The position numbers and the translations under genes were made by a program. Below, piece by piece: positions 1 through 13,165 of a stretch of 64,000 nt of DNA. The notes under the pieces are model-generated. The model was not told where the DNA came from and did not search any database. It saw nothing but the letters and a program-made list of their open reading frames with translations. Position 1 is the stretch's first letter. Each line of letters begins with the position of its first letter. This stretch comes from Spirodela intermedia (lineage: Eukaryota; Streptophyta; Magnoliopsida; Alismatales; Araceae): contig LR746277.1 of NCBI GenBank assembly GCA_902729315.2, positions 3,043,001 to 3,107,000 of the forward strand. The letters are read 5' to 3'.

Positions 1-607
1 AGGGTCTGCTTGGCATGATGAGCGGAGGGATAGAGATCAGATATAGAAAACACGGAAAATGAGCGAAAAACAACAAAAACTGCATCTCTTAGAAAAATAA
101 TGGTTTAAACGAATCTTCCATGTTCACTTATTTCCATTAAGAAAAAAGCAAAGAGGAAAAGTGACTGCAGGGTTGCTCATTTTCAATAGAAGATGCGAGA
201 GATGCAGATGAGGAACGCGTCACTTATATATGTCAATAGGAACTTATACCAACGAATTTGTTGCAAGAGAAGTGCGATAGCCACTATGCAATGCTCAGCA
301 CACAGCCCTTCGCGCGGCAGCACACATTGCTCGCACAGCACATACAGAGACGACAGCTTCCCCCTCTCTTATCACAGGGTTTTAAAAATTACACAAGGAC
401 AAAGGACAATCCTGCCCTTATCTCCAACACGAGCATGTCACCATGTTCTTCAGGGAAATGATCCCGGTATTATGGTTACTCACTGTACACAGTGAATCTC
501 TTGTGCCGGATTTTGGGTCAATCCTCTCTCTCCTTAACCGGACTGAATTTCCATGATGTTGCTGAAAAATGCCACGAAGACGATTCTCCAATGACTGAAA
601 TGGTGAT
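1..607. other. 3' flank of the CNL pseudogene
   Basis: No gene is supported here. From about 430 to 607 the sequence matches the 3' flank of the intact CNL (about 51130-51268), including the shared stretches 'ttcttcagggaaat' and 'actgtacacagt'. The duplicated unit therefore extends past the stop codon. Bases 1-430 hold nothing I recognise. Confidence 0.6.
503..535 (-). repeat. degenerate copy of CNL C-terminal coding segment
   Basis: On the minus strand this segment resembles the coding stretch at about 617-650 (residues EGEDWHKIRH), but it reads EGED-stop-PKIRH. It lies about 110 bp downstream of the coding copy. The same arrangement exists at the intact paralogue, so it predates the gene duplication. 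Confidence 0.6.
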
Positions 608-3280
608 TCAGTGTATGTGTCGGATTTTGTGCCAGTCCTCTCCTTCCATCCGAGCTCTAGAACAGAGTCTACGAGGCATATCCCACAGAATGAGGTCTTT
701 CAAAGAAGTCATGTATTGTAACTCTTCCGGAAGCATGGCCAACTTTCTGCAGTCGTAGATCTTCAGGCTCCTCAGGCGGGACATTGCGCCGGCCTCAATT
801 ACCCACCTCTCTAACTCGCCTAGCGAATCAAGTACGAGGGACTGGAGTTGAGGGAACCCGCTACGGGAGCAGATCACATCGTTTTCTGTGTAGGACGAAG
901 GACCTAGATACAGATATGTAAGTTCAGGGAGGTTCTCGAGCGCTTCTATCGAGACTCGATCCAGCCTGGTTACACTTAGCATGAGTTCGGTGAGATTGGG
1001 TGGCCACTCGTTGCTGCCAGAACTTGGTTCCTGTAGCCTTTGTCACTTCCCCGATCAGGTATAAGACCCCCAGTGAAGAAAAGCTGGACGGTGTCCATCG
1101 ACAGTCTGGGATCGACTCGCCTTCCAATCTCAACTTCTTGAGATGGGACAGCTTCGGTAGCGAAGAAGACAGTGCGTCATGATGATATCTTGAGATGCCT
1201 GTTAGTTGCAGCTCCCGGAGTCTGGTAAGAGTCCCTAGGCAGCTGTCTACCCACCTCCCGACCCTGACGAGCGTGAGCACCTGCAGGTTTCTGAAGCCTG
1301 CCTCGGTAATCTCCGGCTCCACTTCTGGGGGAACGTGGTCATGACGCAAGGCCTCGATCTTCCACACAACTCTCGGCATCGTTTTGATCTGCGTCCCCAA
1401 CACGTCCAAGGACTGTAAATGACGAAGTTTTCCAACTGAAGACGGAAGACTCCTTATGTTTGTTCCTCTCAATCCCAAGAATCGAAGATGGATCAGGTCT
1501 CCAACCTGTTCTGGTAGTACGGCGAGTGATGCCCCCTCCAGATCGATGACTCTGAGAAGTTTCAGCTCTGGAATAGGGAAGCTTATAACCGACCTTTTTA
1601 ACCACCAGTCGGGATTGAACCACAGCAAGGTGCGCAATCTTGGGGTGGACTTCACATGGGAGACGTAGTCCTCCGCTCCCCCGTGAAGCGAAAGGCGTCT
1701 CACGGAGGAATCCAGTCGGAAGGCATCTCGCTCGTCTGGGATCGGGCGGCAGACGAGGAAACCCTCCTTCTTAGCCTCTGCAATAGTAAAATCGTGCAGC
1801 AGATCATGGATCCGGCAACATTGCCGAGTTTTTGGCTTATGTCTGATCATGGGGCTGTCGTATTCATCTTGCACAACTAGCACCATACACCTCCGGACGA
1901 GTTCCTCCAGGTAACCTTCTGCAGATTCTTCAAGGGTTACTCCTGCTCTGTCCTCGACGAAGCCCTCCGCGATCCAATCTCGAAGTCCTCCGGCAAAGAA
2001 CTGAAATAGAGGTAACACCACTTTAGATGATGGGGCAAGTCGGCGTAGCTCAGCGCCAGTATATCCAAGCACAGACGGCCATCATCAATGTTTTCCCAGA
2101 CCAGTGTCTGTGCGAGCCTTCGCCACTCCCTGAGTGACGGACCTTTCGTCGACAGCAAACCACCGATCACTACCAGCGCCAGAGGCAGGCCCCGGCATTT
2201 CCTCACGATTTGTTTCCCGACTTCCCTTAACTGTTCTGAGCAGACTACATCGATATCCTCCTTATTCGAGAACGCCTTCGAGAGGAGCTCCCAGATCTCC
2301 TCCTCGCTAAGTAGCTGCAGCTCGAAGGGAGGGGTACCTGGGTCAGCAGCTCTGGCAACGTCAACGGAGCGTGTGGTGATTAGCAACCGGCTTCCATTCT
2401 CGGCCTCTGGGAGATGTGGACTGAGGATTCTCCAAACCTTTCCGTCCCACACGTCATCCATGACGATCAAGTATTTCTTCCCGTCTATAGTCTGGTAAAG
2501 CTTCTCCTCACGCTTGGCCCTCGTCATTTTCCCGAGGTCCTCCTCTTCTAGCCCCGTGACCTGCAGAAGCAAGTTTCCAATAAGATCCGCAGCGGAGTAC
2601 TGCTGGGAGACGTCCCTCCACGCAGAGTAAATGAAGTCGGCTTTAGCTCTGTTGAAGACTCTCTTAGCAAGAGTGGTCTTCCCGAGGCCGCCCATCCCCA
2701 GAATGGATATCACCGACCGCTTCTTCCCGCTCTCGTCCAACAGGTGCCCCAGGATTCTGTTCACCTCCTCGTCCATGCCAACCATGTCAGCATCCGCGGC
2801 GTGGAGAACGGCCCGCCTACGTTCCTGGACTGTCTCGTCGACCTGCCTCCTCGGCTCTCCACCCAGGTTCTGGATTCCGTAAATGTTTCTTCGTTCATTG
2901 ATGTCGTAGATTTGGGCCCTTATGGCCTCGATCTCCTTACCGAATTGGTGGAGTACGACGAGGTCGCTGGGGACGGAAAGACAACGCACAGTGCTCCGGA
3001 TGAAGCTCTCGCTCCATCGTTGCCTCCGCTGAGCATCGAGGACGAAGGACTCGACGAGGTCCTCTGCCCGATAGGCGACTTTCCTCACATCCCTCACCTA
3101 GTTCTTCACCCTTTCGTCCCCCATGCTCCTCACGTCGGCGTCCTTCAGGAAGCACTCCATCGCCCGGAGCTCGTGCGTGACCCACTCCACCTGATCCTTC
3201 ACTTCGTACAGGAAGACCGCTTGATCGATGAGAAAGTCGCCTGCCCGTTTCACGACGTAACTCAGAACTGCTTCCGCCAT
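608..3280 (-). pseudogene. CC-NB-ARC-LRR (RPM1-type) resistance gene, disrupted
   Basis: This is a paralogue of the gene at 51269-54007 and starts at the equivalent ATG (3280, MAEAVLSYVV). Three lesions are visible by comparison. (1) Trp60 is TAG at about 3098-3100, where the intact gene has TGG. (2) A 25-bp deletion at about 1976 removes the codons after SLPEDFEI and shifts the frame. (3) A net 1-nt length difference at about 1020-1060 shifts the frame again in the late LRRs. The end also differs: it stops after KIRHIH at 608-610, while the intact gene runs about 16 residues further. The P-loop (GMGGLGKTT), kinase-2 (YLIVMDDVWD), GLPLAL and CRIHDLLHDF motifs remain readable. The codon after the stop is GTG, so simple re-initiation is not evident. 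No full-length receptor can be made. Confidence 0.93.
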
Positions 3281-3776
3281 CCTTCTCCGTCCCTTGCCTC
3301 CTCTCAACCAGATCTGGAATGCTTCACCGATCAGACTTCTCTTCTGCTCCTCTGGTTCGATAAGTAAATCATAAACCCAGTTATTTAGGAAACAATCTCT
3401 CAGATATTGAAAACTGAATAGTATAAATAATTACATATCTCGGTCAAGGGACGAACAAGCTTCGGGCTAGCAATTCTTGGGTGAGAAGTCAATCAGCACA
3501 TATACATCTCACGAATCATACACGAACAAAATTTTCAGCAAATTTAGTTCCTCTTTGGTAACGTGTGTTGACAATAATAAAAATCTTAAAAATTAATATG
3601 TTCACCCGGAGAGGTGGTTAGCTGTCCCATTCAAACCAGCATACGTAAGCACTATGGGCAATTATTGATGAATAGAAATGTAGCTAATTATTTACTAAAA
3701 CTATAATATTTTCCTTGCAAATGAGTGACGTTGACTTATTCAAGGCAATAATTTTCTAACAATTTTCATAACATCT
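3281..3776. other. upstream flank of the CNL pseudogene
   Basis: The first ~40 bp (with 'ccagatctgg') match the 5' leader of the intact CNL, then similarity stops. The rest is AT-rich with no gene or element that I can identify. Confidence 0.5.
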
Positions 3777-3858
3777 TGTGACGGGTAAAGAGAGTGCAGA
3801 GAGAGGAGAGAGTCCTTTACCTTATAGATATTGAGAGAAAGAGAGAGAGAGAGAAAGA

Positions 3859-3889
<31 letters not shown>

Positions 3890-3979
3890 CAGAGTACAAT
3901 AATAGGCTTATTAGGCCCATTAAGTCTATACAGCCCATTAGGTCTATACGGCTCATACGACTTATACTGCCTGCTTACA
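3777..3979 (-). repeat. copia-1 3' LTR (about 200 bp)
   Basis: On the minus strand it starts TGTAAGCAGG directly after a polypurine tract and ends near ...CCCGTCACA. The TG...CA ends and length suit a short copia LTR. The left boundary could be 3777 or 3779. It contains a GA microsatellite. Confidence 0.6.
3832..3889. repeat. (GA)n microsatellite
   Basis: Near-pure GA dinucleotide run with a few AAA/GGG interruptions, inside the copia-1 LTR. Confidence 0.95.
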
Positions 3980-3992
3980 CTCTCCCTCAAGT
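3980..3992 (-). promoter_or_regulatory. copia-1 polypurine tract
   Basis: The minus strand reads AACTTGAGGGAGAG immediately before the LTR start TGTAAGC. This is the usual plus-strand primer arrangement of plant copia elements. Confidence 0.7.
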
Positions 3993-4559
3993 TGGAAAGT
4001 AGATGTCCAATATTTCAGCTTGCTATAGAGAGTATCGTAGGATATCTCACCTATATTTTTCATAAAAATATCTGCTAATTATTATGATGATATAATATGT
4101 GGTATCATGATGAGTCTTTTAAAGACTTTGTTGCAGATATAGTGACAATTCATCTCAATATATTTTGTACATTCATGAAATGTTGAATTGCTTGCAATGA
4201 AAATTTTCATCTACTATCATAATACATAGGCATAGAAGTACATACTGAAAAGAACAACTCTTGAAGAAGTGAATGTATTTATATTATTTCACATGTCATA
4301 TCCGCCATAGCCCTATAATTTGGCTTCAACACTAGAGTGAAAGATCACGTTTTGTTTCTTGCTATGTCAAGTGACAAAGTTCCCACTAAGGTAGATGCAA
4401 ACCCAAATGTAGATTTATGATCACCCTTGTTACTAGTAAAGTTGAATTTGAGTAAGTCTCAACACAAAGATGTCCATGTCACTAATATATTAGGGCTCAT
4501 CTTGGAGCATGTTTCACATATGTCAACACTCTCAGTGCTCTTAACTAGTGTGTTTGTTG

Positions 4560-5142
4560 TGGCTCATATATAAATTAGTTGAGAAGTCTCATAGTATAGA
4601 CAATGTCAAGGCGAGTGACTATCAAGTAGATTAACTTCTTGTTTAATTGTCAATATTGATTGACATCTTTATGGAGAGGAAAGGTGGTGTCCCAAAAATT
4701 AGGTCTTGAATCATTCATGTATGTGAGTGTGTGCCCACACACCTTTAACTAGCTCCTATACATGGTGACAACTCAATTTTGTATCCCAAGAGACTAGCAT
4801 CTTCAAATAAATCCAGCACATACTTGTGTTGAGACAAAACCATTTGTTCACACTGATAGGCAAACTTGATCCCCATGAAGTAGCAAGATTTGTCCATGTC
4901 TCTAGTGACGAAATGTTTATGTAAGTGAGTCTCGATTTATGTAATGCCAATCATGTCCTTGCTTGGAGAAGGATGTCATGAACATAAAATTGTTATAATG
5001 ATACTCCCAATAGTAGTCTATTTGTGGAAGACAATAGGGTCCACTATGCATTACATGAACTTATGAATAGTCAAGATCTCACTAAACTTGATAAATTATG
5101 CTTGAGGACTCTATTTGTCTATAAATAGTCTATTTGAAAAAA
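4560..5142 (-). pseudogene. copia-1 reverse transcriptase, C-terminal half
   Basis: Translating the minus strand gives recognisable Ty1/copia reverse-transcriptase blocks: a YVHDILL motif (4975-4986) where YVDD is expected, then CYFMGIKFA, then LSQHKYVLDLFED (about 4820), then a KLIYLIVTRLDI block (about 4600). Stops and frameshifts interrupt it. The first catalytic aspartate of YVDD reads His. It continues the polypeptide that breaks off at 13166 on the other side of element A. Confidence 0.85.
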
Positions 5143-7060
5143 TGACGACTTAGTTGTTGTATAATAAATCATGTAAACTTAAAATTTATAAAACTAGAAA
5201 ATACTAACTTTTAGATTTTTTAGAAATATTATAGAATAAATAAATCAATTATAGTTTGATAAAATATTCCAAAAATAATGAGAAATTTCCAAGTCAATCA
5301 TAGGAATGTAAGATAATAAAAATTAATATTTTAGAATTTTATATAAAGAATATATTTTTTTCTAATTTTTAGATTAATTAATAAAAATAAAATATATTAA
5401 AAAATTTACAAAAAAGGAAAATAAGGGTGAAAACGTGAAGATGACGTCAATGGCTTGAGGAACGTAAATTGGGCAAAAATAGAGTTCCATATGATGATTC
5501 TTACATAAGTGATTATAGACGATTTAATAAGTCAAATTAAGATATATAAAAGTTAGAATAATCATAATTGAATGAAGAAGGTTTTCAAAACTTAAAATCA
5601 CACAAGTAATTAAATTAAGTAAAAATTAAGTTTAAAGCAATAAAGTCAAAGTTTCGACCTCACGATAACAATCACTGAAATTTTGTGTGTTCAAGAAGAT
5701 TATTGAATGATATCCATAGCCTCTCAAAAGGTTTCTTTGGACACGGATGACTTGGGCAATCACTGTATCTTCTTTTAAAGTTTAGAAAATGATGGTAGAA
5801 GTTAAACTAATTAAAAAATTATAAAAGAGTTTTGGCATTGTGACGGTGATGCATCATTGATGTGTCAAAATTCTATGTGTTCTAAAGAATTATCATACAA
5901 TGTCTACAACATCAAAGCTTTTCTTAGACACAGATGACATGGGCAATCTCTAGATCTTTTTGCGAAGTCTAGAAATCAATGAAGTGAGTTATTGAATTAT
6001 TTTCAATGAATGTCACCTAGTAGAGTGGAAAAATAGTGACTTTGGAGTCTCTGATGACTATCACCCGATAGAGATAAGTTGGATGAAGATGGGATAGATC
6101 TTAGAGAACTTCATCTCAGGTCCATGCATCAAGAGGAGACTCTTCATCGTATCTGATATACTCTCAAAAGGTAATGACTTATGTCCCAGTAGATCGTCTT
6201 TTTGTTGACAATAGTTTGTTCATTGATCAATCGAAGATAATTTACTCGATGGATTCATGATCTTTTTATCTAGTATTATTTAATAATTATAGTAACGATG
6301 CTCTACGAATCACATTGACGAGATTTTTTCAATAATTGAGTGATTTTAGCAACTTAATTGTTCATCAACAATCTGTAAGAAAATCATGATTTAATTAAAT
6401 AAAATATAAGGTTTAGCTCTTGTAAGATTCGAACCCTAGCTAGTTCCATGCCTACATGAGGTAGAGTGAAATAAGTACTCAAATACCCTTATAAAGTGAC
6501 ATAATAGGGGTATCTAGTTCTTATAAATAAAACTTATTTTATGTATTCAAATTATTAAAAACTTTTTCAAGAAGTTGGTTTAGTCCCACATTAGTTATTT
6601 TACGAGTTTTGAGATGTATATATAATAATAGAAGATTTTATCATCAATAAGTCTCTCTCTTATGTGTGTACTACTACTCCTTGCCCAACGCTCAGCTGGC
6701 CACTAGTGACGTGGAAGGAGAGTGTCATACACGTCCCCTACTAGTCCGTCTTTAGTTGTTTGAGCCCCTTGCTTGCGGCTCTGCATGACTATGATTCTAA
6801 CTTGCTTGTGGGCCCGACTATCTAGCAAGTTCCACCTTTTTTCTATCTTTTTATTTTATTTTACTGCTCTATATATCTCAAAAAAAGGATGATAAAAATG
6901 ATATAAATTCATATAAAATTATATAATTAGTCAAAATTCACATTAACCAACTAAAACTTATTTTTCACAATTTAACACAAATATAAGTTTATTTATCGTG
7001 AGTTAAGGCTTTAAATATATTATTAATTAACTATTAACTCATGATAATGAAGACTTATCA
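5143..7060 (-). repeat. element A 3' LTR (LTR1 family)
   Basis: Begins TGACGACTTAG and ends ...AAGACTTATCA, matching the ends of all LTR1 copies in the window. The next bases 'tagtcccccaactt' give a G-rich polypurine tract on the minus strand. Confidence 0.88.
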
Positions 7061-8590
7061 TAGTCCCCCAACTTAAATCGTTGCTAGTCTCTTAGTAATG
7101 AAATTATAAAAATTAATTGAAATTTAAAAAAATTAAATATTATATTTAAATAGATAAAAATAGAATTAGAAATGATGAACCTCTAGTCATTTTGGAGTCT
7201 TATATCAAGTATTTAAGAATAATATCAAACACTTAAATGTTTAAGCACTCCTTGTAATAGTAATCTAGATTTCATTTCTTTTATTCATATATTTATCACT
7301 TCTTTACTCATAGATATAATTCATAAGGTGTTCTAATTATCAATATTGATTCGAGAATAATATTGATCTTATATTTTTCTTTTTTCATAGCTTGATTTTT
7401 GAAGTTTATACTATATTTCTTCTATTTTTTTATAATAAATAAGTATTTTATCTTGAAGATAAATTTCGACAATAAGAATGATGTCTCACACCCTCTATAT
7501 ATTCTTCTTTCTCATAACTTTCATATTATATACTTATTTTACAGTAAGTATTTTTCAATAGATGATTTTCAACAATGAAAATAATATCTCACACCCACCA
7601 TGTATACTCTTCTTTTTTAGATTTTTCACACTAACTTTTTCTAAGTTTTAAAATAAATAATTATTCCTCACAAGTCTTATAAATTAGGATGTAAAAATCT
7701 CCATTAAACTAAATTGATCAATCATATTTTCACATCAAGTAAATACATCCATCAAGATCATAAAGTAAAAATCTGTAGAATCAAATCCATGTTATCTGTC
7801 ATGTATCTAAGGACTATTCTAACATTTCATGCTAATAAATTATTCTTCTAACTTAATAATAATCATCCTAATATCTTTTGGTATCAATCAATCTAATTGA
7901 TTTAATTTTTTGTGCATGTAGTATGATGTAAGAAATTTATAAATTAGATAGTTCTAATAGTTCTACTTTCTATTTTTAGTAACAAAAAAATTGTCAAAAA
8001 TAAATCAAAACTTTCGAATTTCAACAATATATGTCTATAGAATTGAAATGTGAGTAAAGGGTCTATAAAATTTCAAATTTTAGACTATTTTTCTCTTATT
8101 TTTGACAGCCTATAAATTATTTTTTGTTGTTCCTGACACAAAACTAGAAAACAAATACTATAGTTTTCTAAATTTTGTTTTTAATTTGTCAACATAAAAG
8201 AAAATGCAAACACATGTTCTTATTTATCATACAACATAAATTAGGACTTAATACTTCACTCTTGAACTTAAAAATGACATGCTCCTCAATGATATAGAGA
8301 AATCAGAATAGAGTATGTAGAAAATATAATTTTCAAGTGAAGGATGTATATATGCAAAGCTAAGCACTAAAATCACTGTCATAAAGGATAAAGTTTAGAA
8401 AGACATCACTTCAACCTCATTTTTAATTTTTCACTTCATCTTACACTCCTCCTCATGTGCTTTTATTCGAAAAAAATACATAAATAAATCTTATGAAATT
8501 ATAAAAATTAAAAATTAAAAAGACATAACATAATTAATGAAATAAAAATGATGAGTTGCCTCTCATGTAGCACTGAATTTAAAGTCTTCA
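7061..8590 (-). other. element A non-coding region before the 3' LTR
   Basis: AT-rich, with no convincing open frame. It parallels 23590-25150 of element C, including the polypurine-side 'gctagtctcttag' and the 'gagga...aatg' motif typical of the end of the internal region in Athila/Tat-like elements. Confidence 0.7.
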
Positions 8591-8879
8591 GCTGGAAAGC
8601 TCTTAGATCATATAAGATGATCTATAGCCATCAAAATATATTTGTACCCCAAGATAAGTTTTATAATATTCTTTTTCAAATTTAGAATAAATTTATGTAA
8701 TTTGTATATATATCTTGAGATACTTTCAGCAAAAAAAATAAAATTAATTTTTTTCTCAAAAATAATATTTACATTTTGAAAAGAATCTCTCCTCATTTTT
8801 ATCTCATTTTTTAAGGCTTTCATTCAATAGTAAATATTTTCTATTGATGCAACACAAAAAGTGATCTAGTTGTATATTT

Positions 8880-10870
8880 TCAAATAAACTCTTACCCAAT
8901 CTAAAAAAATTTCATCTAAAATGATTTCTCTAATTCATTCACTCTCCCATTTCTTAATGCATTTTTTTATCTGCATAATCTTTCCTTACTCTATTTAATC
9001 TTCCTTATATGTTTGTTTAATTTGTGAGGAAAAAAATATTTCAAGTTTAGACTTAATTCTAATGGGCTGTGGGTTTTGAAGGATGAAAGAATTTTCTACT
9101 TTAATTTTAGATCTAATGAATTTATTCAAATTCAAATTTTCTTCTCCAAAATTATTTCTATATTCATATTCATTACTTTCCTTTCTCCTCATTAGTTGCA
9201 TCAACTCTTTTTCTAGTTTTTCATTTCTCAACTTATCAAATTTTTCATCTTCTCAAGAGTTATCTTCTAATTTTGATATATGATATACATCATCATCATC
9301 ACTATCAGCATCCATTGCTATAAAGTATTGATTAAATTTATTAATTTTCTCTTCTAGATCTCCCAACTCAATTAGTTTTTACTCACTAGAAATCTGGTTT
9401 TCTTTATTTCTGTCCTTATTCCCTTCTACTAAAATTTGATGATTTTTTTACAATCAGTTGTTGTTTCTTCATCTAAAGGTTCTTCCTTATCATCCTCACT
9501 ATATTTATTCATCAATAGTGAGTAATAAATAATTTTATTCAAATTTTCTGTTATTATATTTTCAGCTTTAATATTCTTATTTACTTTTAATGGATCATTT
9601 ATTTTCTCTAATGATTTGGAGTAAGTATTAGATAAAATATTCTCACTCTTGAATGTATTCATTGTTGTAACATGTTCATTTTGTGGGTTTTTTCTTAAAT
9701 TTATCTAGCTAGACTCTCCTTGTTGAAATCTTACTATTAGATAGTTTCTTGAATTTTCTATAGATTTATTAGGTAGGTGTCCTTCTTATCTCTTATTTCC
9801 AAAAGCCTCTATTAATTATTTCTACTACAAGATTATTTAATTCATAGTTTGTTGCATCATTTGGCTCATTATCTACTATATTACTTGGCTGATTTATTAT
9901 ATCATTTTCATACATCAGGTTGGGTTTGAGAAAATTAATTTTTCTAAAATATGTTTTCCTATTTTGGACGAAATTCAGAATTTGAATGTCTAAGTGCTTC
10001 TAGATTTTGAATATTATTTGGGTCTCTCTACGAAAAATTATTTCTCAAATTAGGATTATAAGAATTAGAAAATAACTTCTTATTTCTATTAAAATCATTG
10101 GCTACTTGTAGTTATTTTTTGTATATGTTGAAATAATTGATCTAAATTATAACATTTTAATTTAAAATGATCAGTTTCATCATACATAAGACATGTACTA
10201 TTTGAATTTAATTAAAGGTTAGAAGGCTTTCTAATATTATCAATAAGTAAATCAAGTTTTTCTAATCTTTGATTAATCTAATTAATCTTATTTATTAAAT
10301 TAAAATTCTCTTGATGATGTAATTCATAAACTTTTTTATTTTTATCTCTATCATATAATTCAAAAGAGGTTTGATCTCTATAATTTTTACTTAAATTCTA
10401 ATAAAAACTATAAATCTCATTAATAGTTTTCTCTATAAAAGTTCATCCACATATAGAATCAATCGTATTTCTATGTTGTTCTAATAATTCATCATTAAAA
10501 ATTCTATTAAGCTTATACTTAAGTATAGCTTGATGAAGACACTTTCTAAGTAAATCTTTAAATTTGTCTCATGTCTCATGTAAAGTTTCTCTTGACCTTT
10601 GAGCAAAACTCTATATATATTTTCTCAGATTTTGAATTTTTCTTAAGGAATAAAATTTTTGATGAAAAATTTCTTCTGTCTTTTTAGTTAATTTTCTATC
10701 TAATGTGGATAGCCTATAACTAGCCTTGTCCCTAAGTGTATGAGGGAATAATTTCATTTTAAAAAATTTTGGTGTTACTTGAGGGTGATTAACTAAATCA
10801 CAGACCATATAGTTTTTTTTTAAATACTAATGAGGTTCTTCTAAAGGTAATTCATGAAGATCAAGAAGCA
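8880..10870 (-). pseudogene. element A gag with acidic C-terminal extension
   Basis: Minus-strand fragments of an Athila-type Gag: a capsid-like segment with MKLFPHTLRDKA (10611-10808), a degenerate zinc-knuckle region (about 10050-10250), an acidic segment with EDDKEEPLDEE (9429-9662), and a C-terminal ELRNEKLEKEL-type charged segment (8995-9255). Frameshifts and stops break it. The TGA at 9253-9255 lies in the same place as a TGA in element B. The segment after the zinc knuckle has no counterpart in element C, where protease follows. Confidence 0.75.
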
Positions 10871-11301
10871 TTTAGAAAAAAATTAAATCTATTTTGAATT
10901 TCACTAATGAGACTCTAATATTGAATGCTCATTGATATGAATAGGGATATAATAACTTTTCATAGCCATGGAGTTATTCTCAAGTTAACATGTACTATTT
11001 TCAGAATCTATCAAACTTGATTTTTCTTTCAAAATTTTTGTTTTGGATGAAATAGTGGAAGAAATTTCTAGCCTTGGGTGTAAAAATCTTCTACCATGAA
11101 TAAAAAATTGTAAATTCAAAGAAAAGTTTTAATAAATGCTACCCTCCTTCAGTCTGCTCTACTCCTTGCCTTTTTGCTCATTGTTCTCTCTTTTCTTCTT
11201 TTATCTTCAAGAAAAAAATAAAAATAAGAGTTAATTTTTTTTGTGTGCTCTAAGAGAAAAATAGATTTGTGTAATACATCCCCAACAATTGTACTAAAAT
11301 T

Positions 11302-13165
11302 TGACGTGACTAAGTCATTGTAGAAATATTTTAGAGTAAATAAATAAATTATAATTTGATAAAATATTTCAAAAATAGTAAGAAATTTTCAGGTCGGTCA
11401 TAGCGATGTAAGATAATATTGGATACTATTTCAATTTTTTATAAAGAATATGATTTTTTAATTTTTAAACTAAGTAATAAAAATAAAAAATATTTTAAAT
11501 TTTACAAAAAAAGAAAATAAGGGTGCAAATGTCAAGATGATGTCAACACCTTGAGGCACGAAAATCAGGTAAAAATAGGTTACGTGCGGTGATTCTTATG
11601 TAAGTAATTACAAATAATTTATTGGGTCAAATTAAGATCTGTAAAAGCTAGAAGAATTGTAATTAAATGAAGAAGGTTAACAAAACATTGAATCACACAA
11701 AGTATAACTAAATTAAGTAATAAATAAGTTTAAAGTAAGAAAGGTAAAGTTCTAGTGTTGTGATAGTGATCACTAGAATTTTGAGTATTCAAAAAGATTA
11801 TCAAATGATGTCAACAACTTTAAAGGCTCTTTTTAGAAATGGATGTCATGGGCATTCATTGGATCTCTTTTCAAAGTTTAAAAAATGATGGTGAAAGTTA
11901 AATTAATTAAAAAATGATAAAATTGAGTTCCAACATTATGACAGCAATATGTTGATGATGTGTCAGAATCTTGAGTGTTCGGGAGCATTATCATATAATG
12001 TGTATGACATCAAAGACTTTTTTTTGACAAAGACGATATGTGCAATCTTTAAATCTTCTAGTGAAGTCTAGAAATCAATAAAGTGGGTCATCAAATTGTC
12101 TCTAGTGGGTGTCACTTGCCAAAGTGGAAAAATAATTACTATGTAGATCTTCAATGTTGTCACTCGACGGAGATAAGTTAGATGGAGGTGGGACATATCT
12201 TAGGAAACTTCATCCTCAAGTTTACATAACAAGAGGAGGCTTTTCATCATATTTAATATGCTCTCAAAAGACGGTGACTCATCTCCTAGTAGATCATCTT
12301 TTTTCTGATGATGACTTGGTCATCGATCAATTGAAGATGACTTACTTGATGAATTTGTGATCTTTTTTGTCAAGAATTATTTGATAATTTTAATAATGAT
12401 GTTCCATAAATCACTTTGATGAGATTTTCGTCAATGATTGAGTGATTCTAGTAGATTAATTGTTCATTGACAATTTATAAGAAAATCATAATTTAATAAG
12501 ATAAAAATATGAGTTTTAGCTCTAGTAAGATTCTAACCCTTGTTAGTCACCCGCATGTATGAGAGAGAGTAAAATAAGTACTTAAATATCCTTATAAAGT
12601 GACATCATAAGAGTATCTCATTCTTAGAAATAAGGGATATTTAAGTTACTAAAATTATTCAAAACTTTCGAAGAGTCAATTTAGTCCCACATCGGTTATT
12701 TTATGAGTTTTGAGGCATATATATAATAATAGAAGATTTTACGATTAATAAGCATCTTTCTAGTATGTACGACTACTCCTGACCCCACGTTTGGCTGACC
12801 TCTAGTGATGTAGAAGGGGAGTGATGCACACGTGTCTCCTACTGATCTATCCTTAGCCACTTGAGCCCCCTTATTCGTGGCTCCACTTGATTGTGTTTTT
12901 GACTCGCTTGCAGGTGCAACTGGCTAACGGGTTCGCCCCTTTTTTTATCTTTTTATTTTATTTTATTAGTCTTCATTTATCTAAAAAGTAGGATGATAAA
13001 AATGATATAAATTCACATAAAATAACATAATTAACTAAAAATTCACATTAACAAATTAAAAAATACTTTTTATAATTTAACATAACTATAAATCTATTTA
13101 TCATGATTTAAGGCTTTAAATATATTATTAATTAATTATTAACTCATGATAATGAAGACTTACCA
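11302..13165 (-). repeat. element A 5' LTR (LTR1 family)
   Basis: Starts TGACGTGACTAAG next to a degenerate primer-binding region (11281-11301) and ends ...GACTTACCA before AAAAA. It diverges visibly from the 3' LTR, so the insertion is old. Confidence 0.88.

Larger units (their letters stand above)
5143..13165 (-). mobile_element. Athila-like gypsy retrotransposon A (gag-only)
   Basis: LTRs are at 5143-7060 and 11302-13165 with TG...CA-type ends (right end ...CTTACCA), flanked by AAAAA target duplications, in copia-1. The minus-strand order is 5' LTR, gag remnants, a non-coding pre-3'LTR region, 3' LTR. No protease, reverse transcriptase or integrase is readable in the 4.2-kb interior. The non-coding part (7061-8590) matches that of element C, while the gag part with its acidic extension matches element B. 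It is best read as a non-autonomous derivative mobilised in trans by a C-type partner. Confidence 0.88.

Noticed and set aside
3097-3100. Possible re-initiation right after the nonsense codon of the CNL pseudogene
   Set aside because: The codon after TAG is GTG, not ATG, so the downstream frame has no obvious start there.
2088-3367. Long plus-strand open frames across the CNL pseudogene (and similar ones at 52541-53746)
   Set aside because: They are antisense shadows of CNL coding sequence; the minus-strand readings carry the NB-ARC and LRR motifs.
3794-4078. Glu/Arg-rich open frame
   Set aside because: It comes from the GA microsatellite in the copia-1 LTR.
8608-8823. Possible integrase remnant in element A (GYKYILMAIDHLI)
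   Set aside because: The resemblance to the integrase YILLVVDY block is short and the residues before it do not match, so it was not annotated.
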